Assembly (NCBI RefSeq): GCF_011742555.1
Contig: NZ_JAAQQR010000004.1
Coordinates: forward strand, 186,001 to 250,000
Origin: Luteibacter jiangsuensis
GTDB taxonomy: Bacteria > Pseudomonadota > Gammaproteobacteria > Xanthomonadales > Rhodanobacteraceae
Direction: 5' to 3'
Length of the DNA: 64,000 nucleotides
Under the pieces are notes generated by a model. It was not told the DNA's origin, did no database searches, and saw only the letters and a list, made by a program, of their open reading frames with translations. A program made the position numbers and the translations under genes. Each line of letters begins with the position of its first letter. Positions within the stretch are counted from its first letter, which is position 1. Shown in pieces: positions 8,066 through 17,848 of this stretch.

Positions 8066-8896
8066 TCAGTGCCCGCCGCGGTATTTCAGTTCGCCCGCCT
8101 CCACCCGCACGTCCAGCCGGTTTTCCGGCGGCGCGAGCTGGCAGGTGGCGTACGGGGTGAACGCGCACGGCGGGTTGCGCGCTTCGTTGAAGTCGATGAC
8201 AAGCTTGCCGTCCACCGGAAGACCGGTATCGAGGAAACGCCCCGCGCCATACGTTTCCTTGCCGGACGTAAGGTCGCCGAAGACGAAGAAGAGCGCCTCG
8301 GGCACCTCCTGGATCGGGTACAGCTCGAACACCCGCCCGTCGCGCGTGAACACGGCCTTGCCCGGCACGTTCTCCTTCTCGATGGTACCGATGACGGTGC
8401 CGAGTTCCAGTTCGTACGGCGGATCGAACGGCACCCAGTCCGCGACCACGCGCCACGTGGGATCGATCGGAAAGTACGCCAGCCCCTCGAAACCGACGCG
8501 CGTTTCGGCTTGCTCGTCTTTCACGCGCACCGCCTTGCGGCCGTCGCGTTCGATGACGAAGAGGATCGCGGAACCGAAGCGGACTTCGCTCGGCGTGCTC
8601 CCTCTCGCGTCGTCGCGCAACGACGCGCGCTCGACCGCCTGGCCGTCGACGACAGCTCCGCTGCCGGGAACCAATTCGATCGTGCTCGTACCGTCCGCCG
8701 CGAGCACGATCGTGCCGAGGTGAGCCGGCCCGGTTTGCAGCACGATGTCGTTGTCGCTCGCGCCACCGATGCGGTTCGCTCCTTCCTGCAACCATTCGAA
8801 CCCGATCAGGCTGAGCCAGCCGCCCGGCGCCGTGAGCAGTTCCAGACGCCGCGCACGCGCGGCCGCGACGTCGTGTTCATGAGAATTCATCGCCAT
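8066..8896 (-). CDS. DUF1684 domain-containing protein
   Basis: A 276-residue protein that matches the DUF1684 family: an N-terminal RARRLELLTAPGGWLSLIGFEWL stretch in two parts, a central beta-rich region, and a C-terminal FNEARNPPCAFTPYATCQLAPPENRL segment with conserved cysteines. No signal peptide or membrane segment is visible. The biochemical function of the family is not established. The start may be 8896 or the second ATG at 8890, which has the better spaced GAG. The stop overlaps the border of a truncated palindromic repeat. Confidence 0.8.
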   Translation of the reverse strand: MAMNSHEHDVAAARARRLELLTAPGGWLSLIGFEWLQEGANRIGGASDNDIVLQTGPAHLGTIVLAADGTSTIELVPGSGAVVDGQAVERASLRDDARGSTPSEVRFGSAILFVIERDGRKAVRVKDEQAETRVGFEGLAYFPIDPTWRVVADWVPFDPPYELELGTVIGTIEKENVPGKAVFTRDGRVFELYPIQEVPEALFFVFGDLTSGKETYGAGRFLDTGLPVDGKLVIDFNEARNPPCAFTPYATCQLAPPENRLDVRVEAGELKYRGGH

Positions 8897-8916
8897 CTCT
8901 CAAAGTAATCGATGCT

Positions 8917-8939
8917 GTAGGAGCCGCCATGGCGGCGAG
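8917..8939. repeat. Single GTAG-headed palindromic repeat
   Basis: The sequence GTAGGAGCCGCCATGGCGGC opens with GTAG and forms a short hairpin (GCCGCC/GGCGGC). It lies in the 105-bp gap between mutL and DUF1684. It is a monomer of a second subtype of the GTAG family also seen at 6008 and 62708. Confidence 0.65.
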
Positions 8940-9001
8940 GTGACCCGCGACAACACATCGAACGAAAACCATTACCGGAACGTAGGCCGACTTCGCACGC
9001 A

Positions 9002-10840
9002 TCAACGCCCGCGCAGGAAGAGCTTGTCGAGTTCGCCCAGCGACAGCTGCACCCACGTCGGTCGGCCATGGTTGCATTGCCCGGAACGTTCCGTCGCTTC
9101 CATCTCGCGCAGCAGCGCGTTCATCTCGGGAATGCCCAGGCGCCGGCCGGCTCGCACGGACCCGTGACACGCCATCGTCGAAAGGAGTTCGTTTTCCAGT
9201 TCCTCGAGCCGGCGGGAACTTCCGTGCTGCGCCAGTTCGCCGAGTACGTCGCGCGTGAGTTGCGCCACATCGGCGCCCTCGAGCAACGAGGGAATGCGAC
9301 GCACCACCACGGCACCGGGCCCGCTGCGGGAAAGTTCGAGACCCCACTCGCCCAGGGCGTCGGCATGCTCTTCGGCCGCGGCGGCCTCCTTCGTGCTCAC
9401 GGCGATGGACAACGGCACCAGCAGCATCTGCGAGCGCAGATTGGCGGTGACGCGCCCGTTCTTCAGCTTTTCGTACGTGATGCGCTCGTGCGCGGCGTGC
9501 ATGTCGACCAACACGAGACCGTGCGCGTTCTCCGCCAGCACGTAGATGTTCTTCAGCTGCGCGATGGCGTAGCCGAGCGGCGGCACGTCGTCGTTCGCCT
9601 CGTTGCCCGCCGGCAAGGGCGCCGGGCGCGAAGCCGTCGACGCACCGAACAGCGTGGCGTAGTCGGCCAGCGGCTGGTCGCGCACGCCGAGGTTCAGCCG
9701 CGACTGACTGGCCTGCTGCGGCCACGCGGGCATCGCCGACGACGAAGACGACGGCGATGCGAGCGGACGGTGATCGATGAAGGCCCCCACCGCGCCGGCG
9801 CTCACCGGCACGTCGATCTCGGCCGATGGCAAGGCAGCGCCCGCGCGCGTCTGCGCCAGCGCCTCGTGCAGGGTGCGGAAGAGGAAATCGTGGATCAGGC
9901 GCTGCTCGCGGAAGCGCACCTCGTTCTTCGCCGGGTGCACATTGACGTCCACCCCCGCCGGATCGAGTTCCAGGAACAGGACGAATACCGGATGCCGGCC
10001 GTGGAACAGCACGTCCGCGTAAGCCTGGCGCACGGCATGGGCGACGATGCGATCGCGCACCAGGCGACCGTTGACGTAGAAATACTGCTGATCGGCCTGC
10101 GAACGCGACGCGGTGGGCAAACCGACCCAACCGGAGAGACGCATGCCGGCCGCCTCGTGCTCCACGCGCAGTGCCTGTCCGGGAAATTCGGGGCCGAGCA
10201 CTTCCGCGACGCGGGCCAGCGCGGCGTTCTCGTCGCGCGCGGGCTTGAGCAGACGCACGGGCTTGCCATTGTGACTGAGGCGGATGTCCACGCCCTCGCG
10301 TGCCAGCGCCAGCGACTTCAGCAGGTCGTCGATGTGCGCGAACTCCGTGCGCTCCGCGCGCAGGAACTTGCGCCGCGCAGGCACGTTGTAGAAAAGGTCG
10401 CGAACCTCGATCGTGGTTCCCTGTGGATGCTGGGCGGGCCGCACGTCCTGCATGCGGCCGCCGTCCACCTCGATGCGCCAGGCGGAATCGTCGCCCGCCT
10501 GGCGCGACGTGAGCGAGAAGCGCGCCACGGAGGACACGGAGGCGAGCGCCTCGCCGCGAAAGCCCATGCTCGATACACGCTCGAGGTCGTCGAAGCTGCC
10601 GATCTTGCTGGTGGCATGCGAGGCCACCGCCAGCGGAAGCTCGTCGCGGGGAATGCCGCCCCCGTCGTCGCGCACGCGGATGAGCCGGACGCCGCCCTGC
10701 TCGATGTCGACCTCGATGCGGCGCGCACCGGCGTCGATGCTGTTCTCGACCAGTTCCTTCACCACCGAGGCGGGCCGCTCGATGACTTCGCCGGCGGCGA
10801 TCTGGTTGATCAGTTCCGGCGGCAGGGGACGAATGGGCAT
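9002..10840 (-). CDS. mutL: DNA mismatch repair protein MutL
   Basis: A 612-residue protein. The GHKL ATPase region holds [12 protein letters not shown] (about 28-39), RDDGGGI and GFRGEAL. A Ser/Pro-rich linker (about 350-400) leads to a C-terminal dimerisation domain. At about residues 446-457 it reads [12 protein letters not shown], the DQHA(X)2E(X)4E endonuclease motif with Met for Gln, so this MutL probably nicks DNA itself as in MutH-less bacteria. It ends the nnr-tsaE-amiB-mutL operon. It couples MutS mismatch recognition to strand removal. Confidence 0.96.
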   Translation of the reverse strand: MPIRPLPPELINQIAAGEVIERPASVVKELVENSIDAGARRIEVDIEQGGVRLIRVRDDGGGIPRDELPLAVASHATSKIGSFDDLERVSSMGFRGEALASVSSVARFSLTSRQAGDDSAWRIEVDGGRMQDVRPAQHPQGTTIEVRDLFYNVPARRKFLRAERTEFAHIDDLLKSLALAREGVDIRLSHNGKPVRLLKPARDENAALARVAEVLGPEFPGQALRVEHEAAGMRLSGWVGLPTASRSQADQQYFYVNGRLVRDRIVAHAVRQAYADVLFHGRHPVFVLFLELDPAGVDVNVHPAKNEVRFREQRLIHDFLFRTLHEALAQTRAGAALPSAEIDVPVSAGAVGAFIDHRPLASPSSSSSAMPAWPQQASQSRLNLGVRDQPLADYATLFGASTASRPAPLPAGNEANDDVPPLGYAIAQLKNIYVLAENAHGLVLVDMHAAHERITYEKLKNGRVTANLRSQMLLVPLSIAVSTKEAAAAEEHADALGEWGLELSRSGPGAVVVRRIPSLLEGADVAQLTRDVLGELAQHGSSRRLEELENELLSTMACHGSVRAGRRLGIPEMNALLREMEATERSGQCNHGRPTWVQLSLGELDKLFLRGR

Positions 10841-10911
10841 GACGGCTTGACCTGACGGGCTTGCAAGCCCTGAAGGATAGCCGATGGCGGCGGACGCCGC
10901 CCCAGGGGGCG

Positions 10912-12501
10912 TCAGCCGGAAGGAATGAGCATGACCGTGCCGACACGCACGGTGTTGTCGGTCATCTTGTTGGCGAGTTTCAGTGCGCCGACCGACACGC
11001 CGTACTGCTGTGCGATGCCGGTGAGGGTTTCGCCACGGTTGACGCGGTGCACGTCGCGAACGTTGTCGTCGGCACGGCCCCCGGCTTTCCTGCCAGCAGC
11101 GGGCACGTCCGCCTTGGCGACGACCACGGGGGCGGCGGGCTTCGAGGCAGCCGCCTTCGCAGGCGTGGCGGTATTGCCGGACGGCTTCGACGGCGCGGTA
11201 TCGCCGTCGTCGTCGGACGAGCGCGCGGCCGCCACGAGCGTACCGTTGCGGCGGGCTGCCTGCGCGGCGAACCAGGTTCCCGGCGGCGGCATCGACTCAA
11301 AATAGTTGCGCACGCCGCCGAGCACCGCCGTGGCGAGCTGGCGGCGATGGCCTTCGTCGCGGAGCCGCTTTTCTTCCAGAGGATTCGTGATGAAGGCCGT
11401 CTCCACCAGGATCGACGGCACATCCGGCGACCGCAGCACGACGAAGTTGGCCCGCTCCACGTAGCCGCGGTGCGTGGGACCAAGACGGCCCAGCGCCTTC
11501 AGCACGTTGCCTGCGATGGACTCGCTGGCCTGCATGGCGTAGCCCTGCTGGAGGTCGAGTAGTACGGCCGCCAGCGTGTCGTCCTTGTCGTCGAGCGACA
11601 CACCGCCGACAAGGTCGGCACGGTTTTCCCGATCGGCCAGCCAGCGCGCGGCCTCCGACGTCTTGCCGCGCGGCGAAAGCACCCAGACCGACGACCCCTT
11701 GGCATCGCTGTTCTTGAACGCATCCGCGTGGATGGACACGAACATGTCAGCGTTGTGCTCGCGGGCGATCTGGTAGCGGCGCTTCAGCGGAATGAAGTAG
11801 TCGCCGTTGCGGGTGAGCACGGCCTGCATGCCGGGCTGCCGGTTGATCTGGTCCGCCAGCTCGCGCGCCACCTGCAGGGTGACGTCCTTTTCGCGCAGGC
11901 CGGTCGCACCGCGCGCCCCCGGATCTTCGCCGCCGTGGCCGGCATCGATCGCCACCACCACCTTGCGCTCGGTGGCGAGCATGGGGGGCTTGCCAGGGGG
12001 AACCGTCTTCGCCGCCCGGGTGTCCCGCGCCGCGGCTGCGGCCACCTTGACGACGCTGGGCGTGTCGTCGATGACCGGGTTGTCGCCCGGGTCGCTCTGC
12101 CCGCCCGGGTAGAGGTCCAGCACGAGGCGGTAGCCGTAATCGCCGGCCGGCTTCAGGAGGAAGCTTTTCGGCTTGGCGGCAGGGTCGACCTTCGCCACCA
12201 CGCGCGCCGTCGAGCCCTGCTTCGCGGTCGTCAGCGATTTATAGAGGCCCTGGCCGCCCGGTGCCGAGAAATTGCCGGCGACAGCACTGCCAGCGATATC
12301 CAGCACCACGCTGCCCGGGGTGTCGCCAGCCGACATCTTGTACTTGGCGGGCCCGGAAAGATCGAACACCACGCGCGTGTACTCGGGCCCCGCCCAGACG
12401 CGGGCCGCATTGACGTCGGCGGCCGTCGAGCGGCCAGACGCCAGCGTCGCGACGGCGGTCACGCACGCAAGAAGGCAGAATTTGATAGTGATTCCCCTCA
12501 T
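10912..12501 (-). CDS. amiB: N-acetylmuramoyl-L-alanine amidase with AMIN and LysM domains
   Basis: About 529 residues: signal peptide, AMIN domain (about 30-130), linker, zinc amidase_3 domain starting at [11 protein letters not shown] (about 183-193) with SIHADAF further on, and a C-terminal LysM ([19 protein letters not shown], last 45 residues). It cleaves septal peptidoglycan during cell separation and is likely activated by EnvC/NlpD-type partners. The ATG at 12501 is preferred over an in-frame TTG at 12522 because it opens the signal peptide. The gene follows tsaE and precedes mutL as in E. coli. Confidence 0.93.
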   Translation of the reverse strand: MRGITIKFCLLACVTAVATLASGRSTAADVNAARVWAGPEYTRVVFDLSGPAKYKMSAGDTPGSVVLDIAGSAVAGNFSAPGGQGLYKSLTTAKQGSTARVVAKVDPAAKPKSFLLKPAGDYGYRLVLDLYPGGQSDPGDNPVIDDTPSVVKVAAAAARDTRAAKTVPPGKPPMLATERKVVVAIDAGHGGEDPGARGATGLREKDVTLQVARELADQINRQPGMQAVLTRNGDYFIPLKRRYQIAREHNADMFVSIHADAFKNSDAKGSSVWVLSPRGKTSEAARWLADRENRADLVGGVSLDDKDDTLAAVLLDLQQGYAMQASESIAGNVLKALGRLGPTHRGYVERANFVVLRSPDVPSILVETAFITNPLEEKRLRDEGHRRQLATAVLGGVRNYFESMPPPGTWFAAQAARRNGTLVAAARSSDDDGDTAPSKPSGNTATPAKAAASKPAAPVVVAKADVPAAGRKAGGRADDNVRDVHRVNRGETLTGIAQQYGVSVGALKLANKMTDNTVRVGTVMLIPSG

Positions 12502-12663
12502 ACGGCCCGGATTGAACTGCAAGTGCTCGCTGAATGCAAGATATTTGCCTTGTTAATCCATAACCTGCGAACACTTCGTCAACAACCGTACAGGAATCGC
12601 CTGCAAATCGTCAGAAGTGTCGGCGATGCCGTAGGCCAGATCCGCCCCCGTATCCGCCTGTCC

Positions 12664-13116
12664 CTACAAGGAGTCGATGAGGAGCTCGCCCGCCGGAGAA
12701 CGCGGCTCGAAGCTTACGACCCGGCCGCTTCCGTCGTGCCGGAAGCGGATTTCCAGGTCGACCGGGGGCAAGGCTCCCGTTCCGCGCTCCGGCCACTCCA
12801 CCAGCACGATGGCGCCGGGCTCGGCCAGGCTGTCCAGCCCCAGCCATTCCAGCTCGCCCGGATCGGCGATGCGGTAGAGGTCGAGGTGATAGGCCCGCCG
12901 GCCTTCGAGCTCGTAGCCCTCGATCAGGCTGTAGGTGGGACTCTTCACCCGCTCGCCGACGCCGAGGGCGCGCAGGAAGGCGCGCGCGAAGGTCGTCTTG
13001 CCGGCGCCCAGATCACCGTGGAGGTAGACCACCAGGCCGCCTTGCAGTCGCTCGGCGAGTCGCTGCCCCAGTGCGATCGTGGCCGCTTCGTCGGGAAGGA
13101 TCTGCTCGCGGTTCAT
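12664..13116 (-). CDS. tsaE: tRNA threonylcarbamoyladenosine biosynthesis ATPase TsaE
   Basis: A 150-residue P-loop protein with Walker A GDLGAGKTT at 34-42, SPTYSLIEGY at about 59-68 and HLDLYR at about 77-82, all TsaE signatures. It works with TsaB and TsaD to make t6A37 on ANN-decoding tRNAs. The ATG at 13116 overlaps the nnr stop as ATGA, which fixes the start; the 47 extra residues of the longer open frame are an nnr shadow. A 162-bp gap to amiB follows. Confidence 0.94.
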   Translation of the reverse strand: MNREQILPDEAATIALGQRLAERLQGGLVVYLHGDLGAGKTTFARAFLRALGVGERVKSPTYSLIEGYELEGRRAYHLDLYRIADPGELEWLGLDSLAEPGAIVLVEWPERGTGALPPVDLEIRFRHDGSGRVVSFEPRSPAGELLIDSL

Positions 13117-14585
13117 GCGTCCAGCCCGTTCACGAGCCGCCGCAACGGATCGAGCAGATCGCCCGCGAGCAAACCGCGTTCGCCCGCTCGCGCCGCGACG
13201 TCGGCCGCGCGGGCGTGGAGGGCAACACCCAGGCAAGCCGCGCGATAGGGATCGCATCCCTGCCCCAGCAAGCCGGCAATGACACCCGTGAGGGTGTCAC
13301 CCATGCCGCCACTGGCCATGCCCGGATTTCCCCAGGGACAGACGGAGACCTCGCCATCGGGCGACGCCACGAGGCTGCCGTTGCCCTTCAACACCACCAC
13401 CGCGCGATAGCGGCGCGCCAGCTCGCGTGCCGCTGCGAAACGGTCGGACTGCACCGCGGCGGTTTCGATTCCGAGGAGCCGGCCTGCCTCCCCTGGGTGC
13501 GGCGTGAGCACCGCCCTCGCCGGAAGGCGCCGGGGTTCCGCATGCAAGAGGTTGAGGCCGTCGGCGTCGAGAACCGTCGGCAGGTCCATGTCCAGCGCCG
13601 TCGTCCACAATGCATGACCCCAGGCACCTTGCCCGAGACCCGGCCCGAGCGCGACGACAGAGGCCTTGTCCAGCATCGGTTGCAGCGCCTGCGGGCCGTT
13701 CACGGCGTGCGCCATCAATTCGGGGCGCGCTGCATTCAGGGCCAGCACGTTTGCCTCGTGCGTGGCCACGCTGACGAGGCCCGCGCCCGAACGAAGCGCC
13801 GCTTCCGCCGCCATGCGTATGGCGCCGCCCGTGCCGTGGTCGCCGCCGATGGCGAGCACGTGGCCGTTCGACCCCTTGTGCGAATCCCTCGGCCGCGGCG
13901 GCAAGCTGGAGACCACCATCAGCCATGCATCCGGCGCTTCCAGCACGTCTTGCGGAAGGTCCAGCGGCTGCAGTTCCACCTCTCCCGCCAGTTCGGCACG
14001 ATGGGTATGCAGGCCACGCTTGTGCACGATGAAGGTGGCGGTGGCTGCCGCGCGCACCGCCACGCCGGGACAGGCGCCCGTGTCGGCGGACAGGCCGGAA
14101 GGCACGTCGAGAGCGAAAACGGGAATGCCGCTGGCGTTGATCGCCTCGATGGCCTCCCGCGCGTCCCCCTCGGGGACGCGATCGAAGCCGGTACCGAAGA
14201 GCCCGTCGACCACCACGTCAGCCGGCGGCAGTGCCGGCCAGGCCGACAACGGATGCACCGTGCCGCCCAGCGCTTCGAAGGCGGCACGTGCGCTGATGGC
14301 GTCCGCGCCGCGCGGCGGGCCGAGCGCCACCAGGTCCACTGCCAGGCCGTTGGCCAGGGCATCGCGAGCCACGAGGTAGCCGTCGCCGCCATTGTTTCCC
14401 GTACCGCATACGACGCGCAGCCGGCGTGCCGCAGGCCAGCGCCGCCGCAGCATGGCGAAGGCCGCCGCGGCGGCGCGCGTCATCAACTCGAAGCCCGGAA
14501 TACCGAGCCCGTCGATGGCGCGCCGGTCGATCGCGCGCGCCTGGGCGGATGTGAAGAGGGCGATATCCAGATCGAAGGCGGTCAT
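13113..14585 (-). CDS. nnr: Bifunctional NAD(P)H-hydrate epimerase / ADP-dependent dehydratase
   Basis: About 490 residues. The N-terminal YjeF_N domain (about 1-210) has CGTGNNGGDGYLVA. The C-terminal carbohydrate-kinase-like domain has VLTPHPGE and NPGMASGGMGDTLTGVIAGL. It repairs damaged NAD(P)H hydrates. The ATG at 14585 is chosen because the upstream ATG at 14639 would run back over queG. A perfect TATAAT lies only 6 bases upstream with no Shine-Dalgarno, pointing to a leaderless mRNA. First gene of the nnr-tsaE-amiB-mutL operon. Confidence 0.94.
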   Translation of the reverse strand: MTAFDLDIALFTSAQARAIDRRAIDGLGIPGFELMTRAAAAAFAMLRRRWPAARRLRVVCGTGNNGGDGYLVARDALANGLAVDLVALGPPRGADAISARAAFEALGGTVHPLSAWPALPPADVVVDGLFGTGFDRVPEGDAREAIEAINASGIPVFALDVPSGLSADTGACPGVAVRAAATATFIVHKRGLHTHRAELAGEVELQPLDLPQDVLEAPDAWLMVVSSLPPRPRDSHKGSNGHVLAIGGDHGTGGAIRMAAEAALRSGAGLVSVATHEANVLALNAARPELMAHAVNGPQALQPMLDKASVVALGPGLGQGAWGHALWTTALDMDLPTVLDADGLNLLHAEPRRLPARAVLTPHPGEAGRLLGIETAAVQSDRFAAARELARRYRAVVVLKGNGSLVASPDGEVSVCPWGNPGMASGGMGDTLTGVIAGLLGQGCDPYRAACLGVALHARAADVAARAGERGLLAGDLLDPLRRLVNGLDA

Positions 14586-14591
14586 CGGCCG

Positions 14592-14613
14592 ATTATAGGA
14601 GGCCCGGTAGAAT
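14592..14613. promoter_or_regulatory. Divergent -10 elements for nnr and queG (putative leaderless pair)
   Basis: On the minus strand TATAAT lies at 14597-14592, six bases before the nnr ATG. On the plus strand TAGAAT (5/6 match) lies at 14608-14613, six bases before the queG ATG at 14620. Both spacings would put the transcription start at or next to the ATG. Neither has a good -35 hexamer at 16-18 bp. Confidence 0.5.
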
Positions 14614-14619
14614 GGCGGC

Positions 14620-15690
14620 ATGCCCGTTTCCACCGCCATCGACTACGCCGCCCTCGCCGTCGACATCAAACGCTGGGCGCGCGAACTCGGCTTCGCCGAC
14701 GCCGGCATCGCCGGCACCGACCTCGGCGACGACGAGCGCTACCTGGAAAGCTGGCTCGCGGAGGGCCATCACGGCGAGATGGACTACATGGCGCGCCACG
14801 GCACCCGCCGCAGCCGCCCGGCCGAACTCGAACCCGGCACGCTCCGCGTCATCTCCGTGCGCATGGACTATGTGCCACCCGGCATGCCGAACGCATGGGA
14901 CGTCATCAACGATGGCGAAAAAGCGTACGTGGCGCGCTACGCACTGGGCCGCGACTACCACAAGGTCATGCGCAACCGTCTGCAGAAACTCGCGGCGCGC
15001 ATCCAGGAGCGCATCGGCGACTTCAGCTATCGCGCCTACGTCGATTCCGCTCCCGTGCTCGAGAAAGCCATCGCGCGCAATGCCGGACTCGGCTGGATCG
15101 GCAAGCACACCGTGCTCATCAACAAGCGCGCAGGTTCGTACTTCTTCCTCGGCGAGCTGTACACCGACCTCCCCCTGCCCGTCGACGCGCCCGCAAGCGC
15201 CCATTGCGGCAGTTGCCGCCGCTGCATCGACATCTGCCCGACCCAGGCCATCGTCGCGCCCTATCGCCTCGACGCGCGCCGCTGCATCTCTTACCTCACC
15301 ATCGAACTCAAGGGCAGCATCCCGGTGGAACTGCGCGAGCCCATGGGCAACCGCGTGTTCGGCTGCGACGACTGCCAGCTGATCTGTCCGTGGAACAAGT
15401 TCGCGCAGGACGCGACGGAGCCCGACTTCGCTCCGCGCCACAGCCTCGACGGTCCGAAGCTCGTCGAACTGTTCGCATGGAGCGAAGAAGAGTTCCTCTC
15501 CCGCACCGAGGGCATGGCCATCCGGCGTACGGGCTACGAAGGGTGGTTACGCAATCTCGCCGTCGGGCTCGGCAATGCGCCGGCGAGCGATGAAGTGGTC
15601 GCCGCGCTGCGGGAGCGGGTGGATCATCCGTCGGCGATGGTGAGGGAGCATGTTTTGTGGGCGCTCGCGCGGCACGGAGCTCTGCGCTGA
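14620..15690 (+). CDS. queG: Epoxyqueuosine reductase QueG
   Basis: A 356-residue cobalamin-dependent Fe-S enzyme that reduces epoxyqueuosine to queuosine in tRNA. Two ferredoxin-type clusters are evident: CGSCRRCIDICP at about 196-207 and CDDCQLICPWNKF at about 249-261. The length fits the family (350-380). A stop codon in frame at 14608-14610 makes 14620 the first possible ATG. The only AGGAGG is 17 bases upstream, too far for normal initiation. Divergence from nnr is conserved with E. coli (yjeS/yjeF). Confidence 0.94.
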   Translation: MPVSTAIDYAALAVDIKRWARELGFADAGIAGTDLGDDERYLESWLAEGHHGEMDYMARHGTRRSRPAELEPGTLRVISVRMDYVPPGMPNAWDVINDGEKAYVARYALGRDYHKVMRNRLQKLAARIQERIGDFSYRAYVDSAPVLEKAIARNAGLGWIGKHTVLINKRAGSYFFLGELYTDLPLPVDAPASAHCGSCRRCIDICPTQAIVAPYRLDARRCISYLTIELKGSIPVELREPMGNRVFGCDDCQLICPWNKFAQDATEPDFAPRHSLDGPKLVELFAWSEEEFLSRTEGMAIRRTGYEGWLRNLAVGLGNAPASDEVVAALRERVDHPSAMVREHVLWALARHGALR

Positions 15691-15735
15691 CTCGTCGTCG
15701 CCACGTCCGGCGCGGTCAACGCGATGGCGCCTGCC

Positions 15736-15758
15736 GAGCCCGCCTCGACGGCGGGCTC
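15736..15758. terminator. Hairpin between converging queG and DAHP synthase genes
   Basis: GAGCCCGCC at 15736-15744 pairs with GGCGGGCTC at 15750-15758 across a 5-base loop. No clear T-run follows on either strand, so it is a weak candidate two-way terminator for two convergent genes. Confidence 0.45.
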
Positions 15759-15764
15759 TCCAGG

Positions 15765-17138
15765 TCAGACCATGCCGCCCGACTTCCGTACGATCAGCAT
15801 CGCCAGTTCCAGCGACTGCTCGTAGTTGAGGCGGGGATCGACCATCGACTTGTAGGCGCGATCGAGGTCCTGTTCCACGAGTCCGCGAGCACCGCCGAGG
15901 CATTCCGTGACGTTCTCGCCCGTGAGCTCCAGGTGCACGCCGCCGAGGCGCGTACCGGCGGCGGCGTGGATGTCGAACGCCTGGTCGAGTTCGCCCGCGA
16001 TGTTCGCGAAGCGGCGGGTCTTGTAACCGTTGCTCGTGCTCTCGGTGTTGCCGTGCATCGGATCGGCCACCCACAGCACACGACGGCCTTCCCGCTTCAC
16101 CGCTTCGAGGAGCGGTTGCAACTGCGTGGCGATCTTGTCGTTGCCCATGCGGTGGATGAGCGTCAGACGGCCCGGTTCCTCGTTCGGATTGAGCACGTCG
16201 ATCAGGCGCAGCAGATCGTCCGCCTGGACTGTCGGGCCCACCTTCACGGCGATCGGGTTGCGTATGCCGCGGAAGTATTCCGTGTGCGCGCCGTCGAGCG
16301 CCGCCGTGCGCATGCCGATCCACGGGAAATGCGTAGACAGGTTGAACCAGCCGTCCTGTCGCGGCACCTGGCGGGTGAGCGCCTCCTCGTAATGCAGCAG
16401 CAGGGCTTCGTGCGAGGTGTAGAAGTCCACCCGCGAGTAGCTGGAGATGGACTGGCCCGCCAGCGTTTCCATGAAACGCAGCGAATCGCCGATGCTGGCC
16501 ACCATGCGCCTGTATTCCGCGGCGAGCGGCGAATGCTCCACCCATGCAAGATCCCAGTATTCGGGATGGTGCAGGTCGGCGAAGCCGCCATCGATCAGCG
16601 CACGGACGAAGTTCATCGTCATGGCCGAGCGGGCGTGCGCCTTGATGAGGCGCTGCGGATCGGCGCGACGCGCCTCTGCCGTGAACTCCGGGCTATTCAC
16701 CAGATCGCCGCGGAACGCAGGCAGCGTCACGCCGTCGCGCGTCTCCGTGTCGGCCGAACGCGGCTTGGCGTACTGACCGGCGAAACGCCCCACGCGCAGC
16801 ACCGGTTTCTTCAGGCCGTGCACGAGCACCAGGCTCATCTGCAACAGGACCTTCAGACGGTTGGAGATGATCGGACTGCTGCAGTCGGCGAAGCTCTCGG
16901 CGCAATCGCCGCCCTGAAGCAGGAACCGTTCGCCCTCCTGGGCCTCGGCAATACGCTGCTTCAGCGCCAGGATCTCCCAGGAGGTGACCAGCGGCGGCAA
17001 CTCGCCCAGCTGTTCAAGGGAGCGGGCGAGCTCCGCGGCGTCCTCGTACGTGGGCTGCTGCAGGGCGGTCCTCGACCGCCACGATCCCGGCGTCCAGTCG
17101 AGCGACGGCGGAGTTACGGCTTTGAGGGAGTGTTGCAT
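15765..17138 (-). CDS. Class II 3-deoxy-7-phosphoheptulonate synthase
   Basis: A 457-residue DAHP synthase of the plant-like class II (AroA_II) family. Hallmarks are LLQGGDCAESF near residue 77, RVGRFAGQYAKPRS near 122-135, and KVGPTVQADDLLRLIDVLNP in the barrel. It condenses phosphoenolpyruvate and erythrose-4-phosphate at the head of the shikimate pathway. Class II enzymes are about 450 residues, against about 350 for class I AroF/G/H. TTGAGGGAG precedes the ATG. It stands alone between queG and dsbB. Confidence 0.93.
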   Translation of the reverse strand: MQHSLKAVTPPSLDWTPGSWRSRTALQQPTYEDAAELARSLEQLGELPPLVTSWEILALKQRIAEAQEGERFLLQGGDCAESFADCSSPIISNRLKVLLQMSLVLVHGLKKPVLRVGRFAGQYAKPRSADTETRDGVTLPAFRGDLVNSPEFTAEARRADPQRLIKAHARSAMTMNFVRALIDGGFADLHHPEYWDLAWVEHSPLAAEYRRMVASIGDSLRFMETLAGQSISSYSRVDFYTSHEALLLHYEEALTRQVPRQDGWFNLSTHFPWIGMRTAALDGAHTEYFRGIRNPIAVKVGPTVQADDLLRLIDVLNPNEEPGRLTLIHRMGNDKIATQLQPLLEAVKREGRRVLWVADPMHGNTESTSNGYKTRRFANIAGELDQAFDIHAAAGTRLGGVHLELTGENVTECLGGARGLVEQDLDRAYKSMVDPRLNYEQSLELAMLIVRKSGGMV

Positions 17139-17180
17139 GTCGGTACTGCCTGCGTGGATGCGCCTGCGCGGCGCGGGAAT

Positions 17181-17681
17181 TTAACGAACGGAACGGCGAA
17201 CGGCAAGGAACGCCCAGACGATGAGCACGACGAACCAGAGCAAGGTCCAGCCGGGCATGGGTACGCCGAGGATCGGCTCGACCTTCGCGCACTCGCCGGA
17301 GCCGGTGAATGCGAGCTTCAGCATCTTCATGAACGGGAAGGCGTCGAAGAGGTATCCGAGGCCCGGGCCGCATGCCGGCACCTGATCGGCCGGAAGCGAC
17401 TGGAGCCACAGGTGGCGGCCCGCCGTGGCGATGCCCCAGAGTCCACCGAGCGCCACGAGCGCGGCGTAGACCACACGGGTGCCCGTGCGCCGCGGCGCGT
17501 GCAGCCCGCCGATGAGGAAGAACAGGCCCATGATGCACACGGCGATGCGCTGGAAGATGCAAAGCGGGCACGGGTCGAGGTGCATGACGTACTGCGAGTA
17601 AAGCGCGAACGCCATGAGGCCCACGCAGACGACGAAGCCGGCGAGATAACGCGTACGGAACGACCAGTTGCGAAGGCTCAT
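17181..17681 (-). CDS. dsbB: Disulfide bond formation protein DsbB
   Basis: A 166-residue inner-membrane protein with four hydrophobic segments. The first periplasmic loop carries CPLC (about residues 41-44). The second holds single cysteines in VPACGPG and SGECAKV, giving the two redox pairs. It reoxidises DsbA and passes electrons to quinones. The start at 17681 gives the family length of about 165-175; the longer open frame upstream runs over the rplQ terminator and is rejected. It is the last minus-strand gene after the ribosomal block. Confidence 0.93.
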   Translation of the reverse strand: MSLRNWSFRTRYLAGFVVCVGLMAFALYSQYVMHLDPCPLCIFQRIAVCIMGLFFLIGGLHAPRRTGTRVVYAALVALGGLWGIATAGRHLWLQSLPADQVPACGPGLGYLFDAFPFMKMLKLAFTGSGECAKVEPILGVPMPGWTLLWFVVLIVWAFLAVRRSVR

Positions 17682-17793
17682 GCGAACGATGCTGCGATGC
17701 GGGACACCCACGTTAACGCTTTGTCGAGGGAGTTGTAAGTCCTGGCCTGAAGTTTCTTTTGCAACCAAGACAAGGACTTCTGGCTGTTCAAAC

Positions 17794-17825
17794 GAAAAAA
17801 CCCGGCAGGTCGCCCTGCCGGGTTC
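17794..17825 (-). terminator. Intrinsic terminator after rplQ
   Basis: On the minus strand AACCCGGCAGG pairs with CCTGCCGGGTT around a GCGA loop, followed by TTTT. It lies 24 bp past the rplQ stop and ends the S10-spc-alpha superoperon before dsbB. Confidence 0.93.
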
Positions 17826-17848
17826 TCTTTCGATCGAATGACCGACGC

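Noticed and set aside
13071-15593. 840-codon plus-strand frame across nnr and queG
   Set aside because: Overlaps two genes with clear catalytic motifs in other frames.
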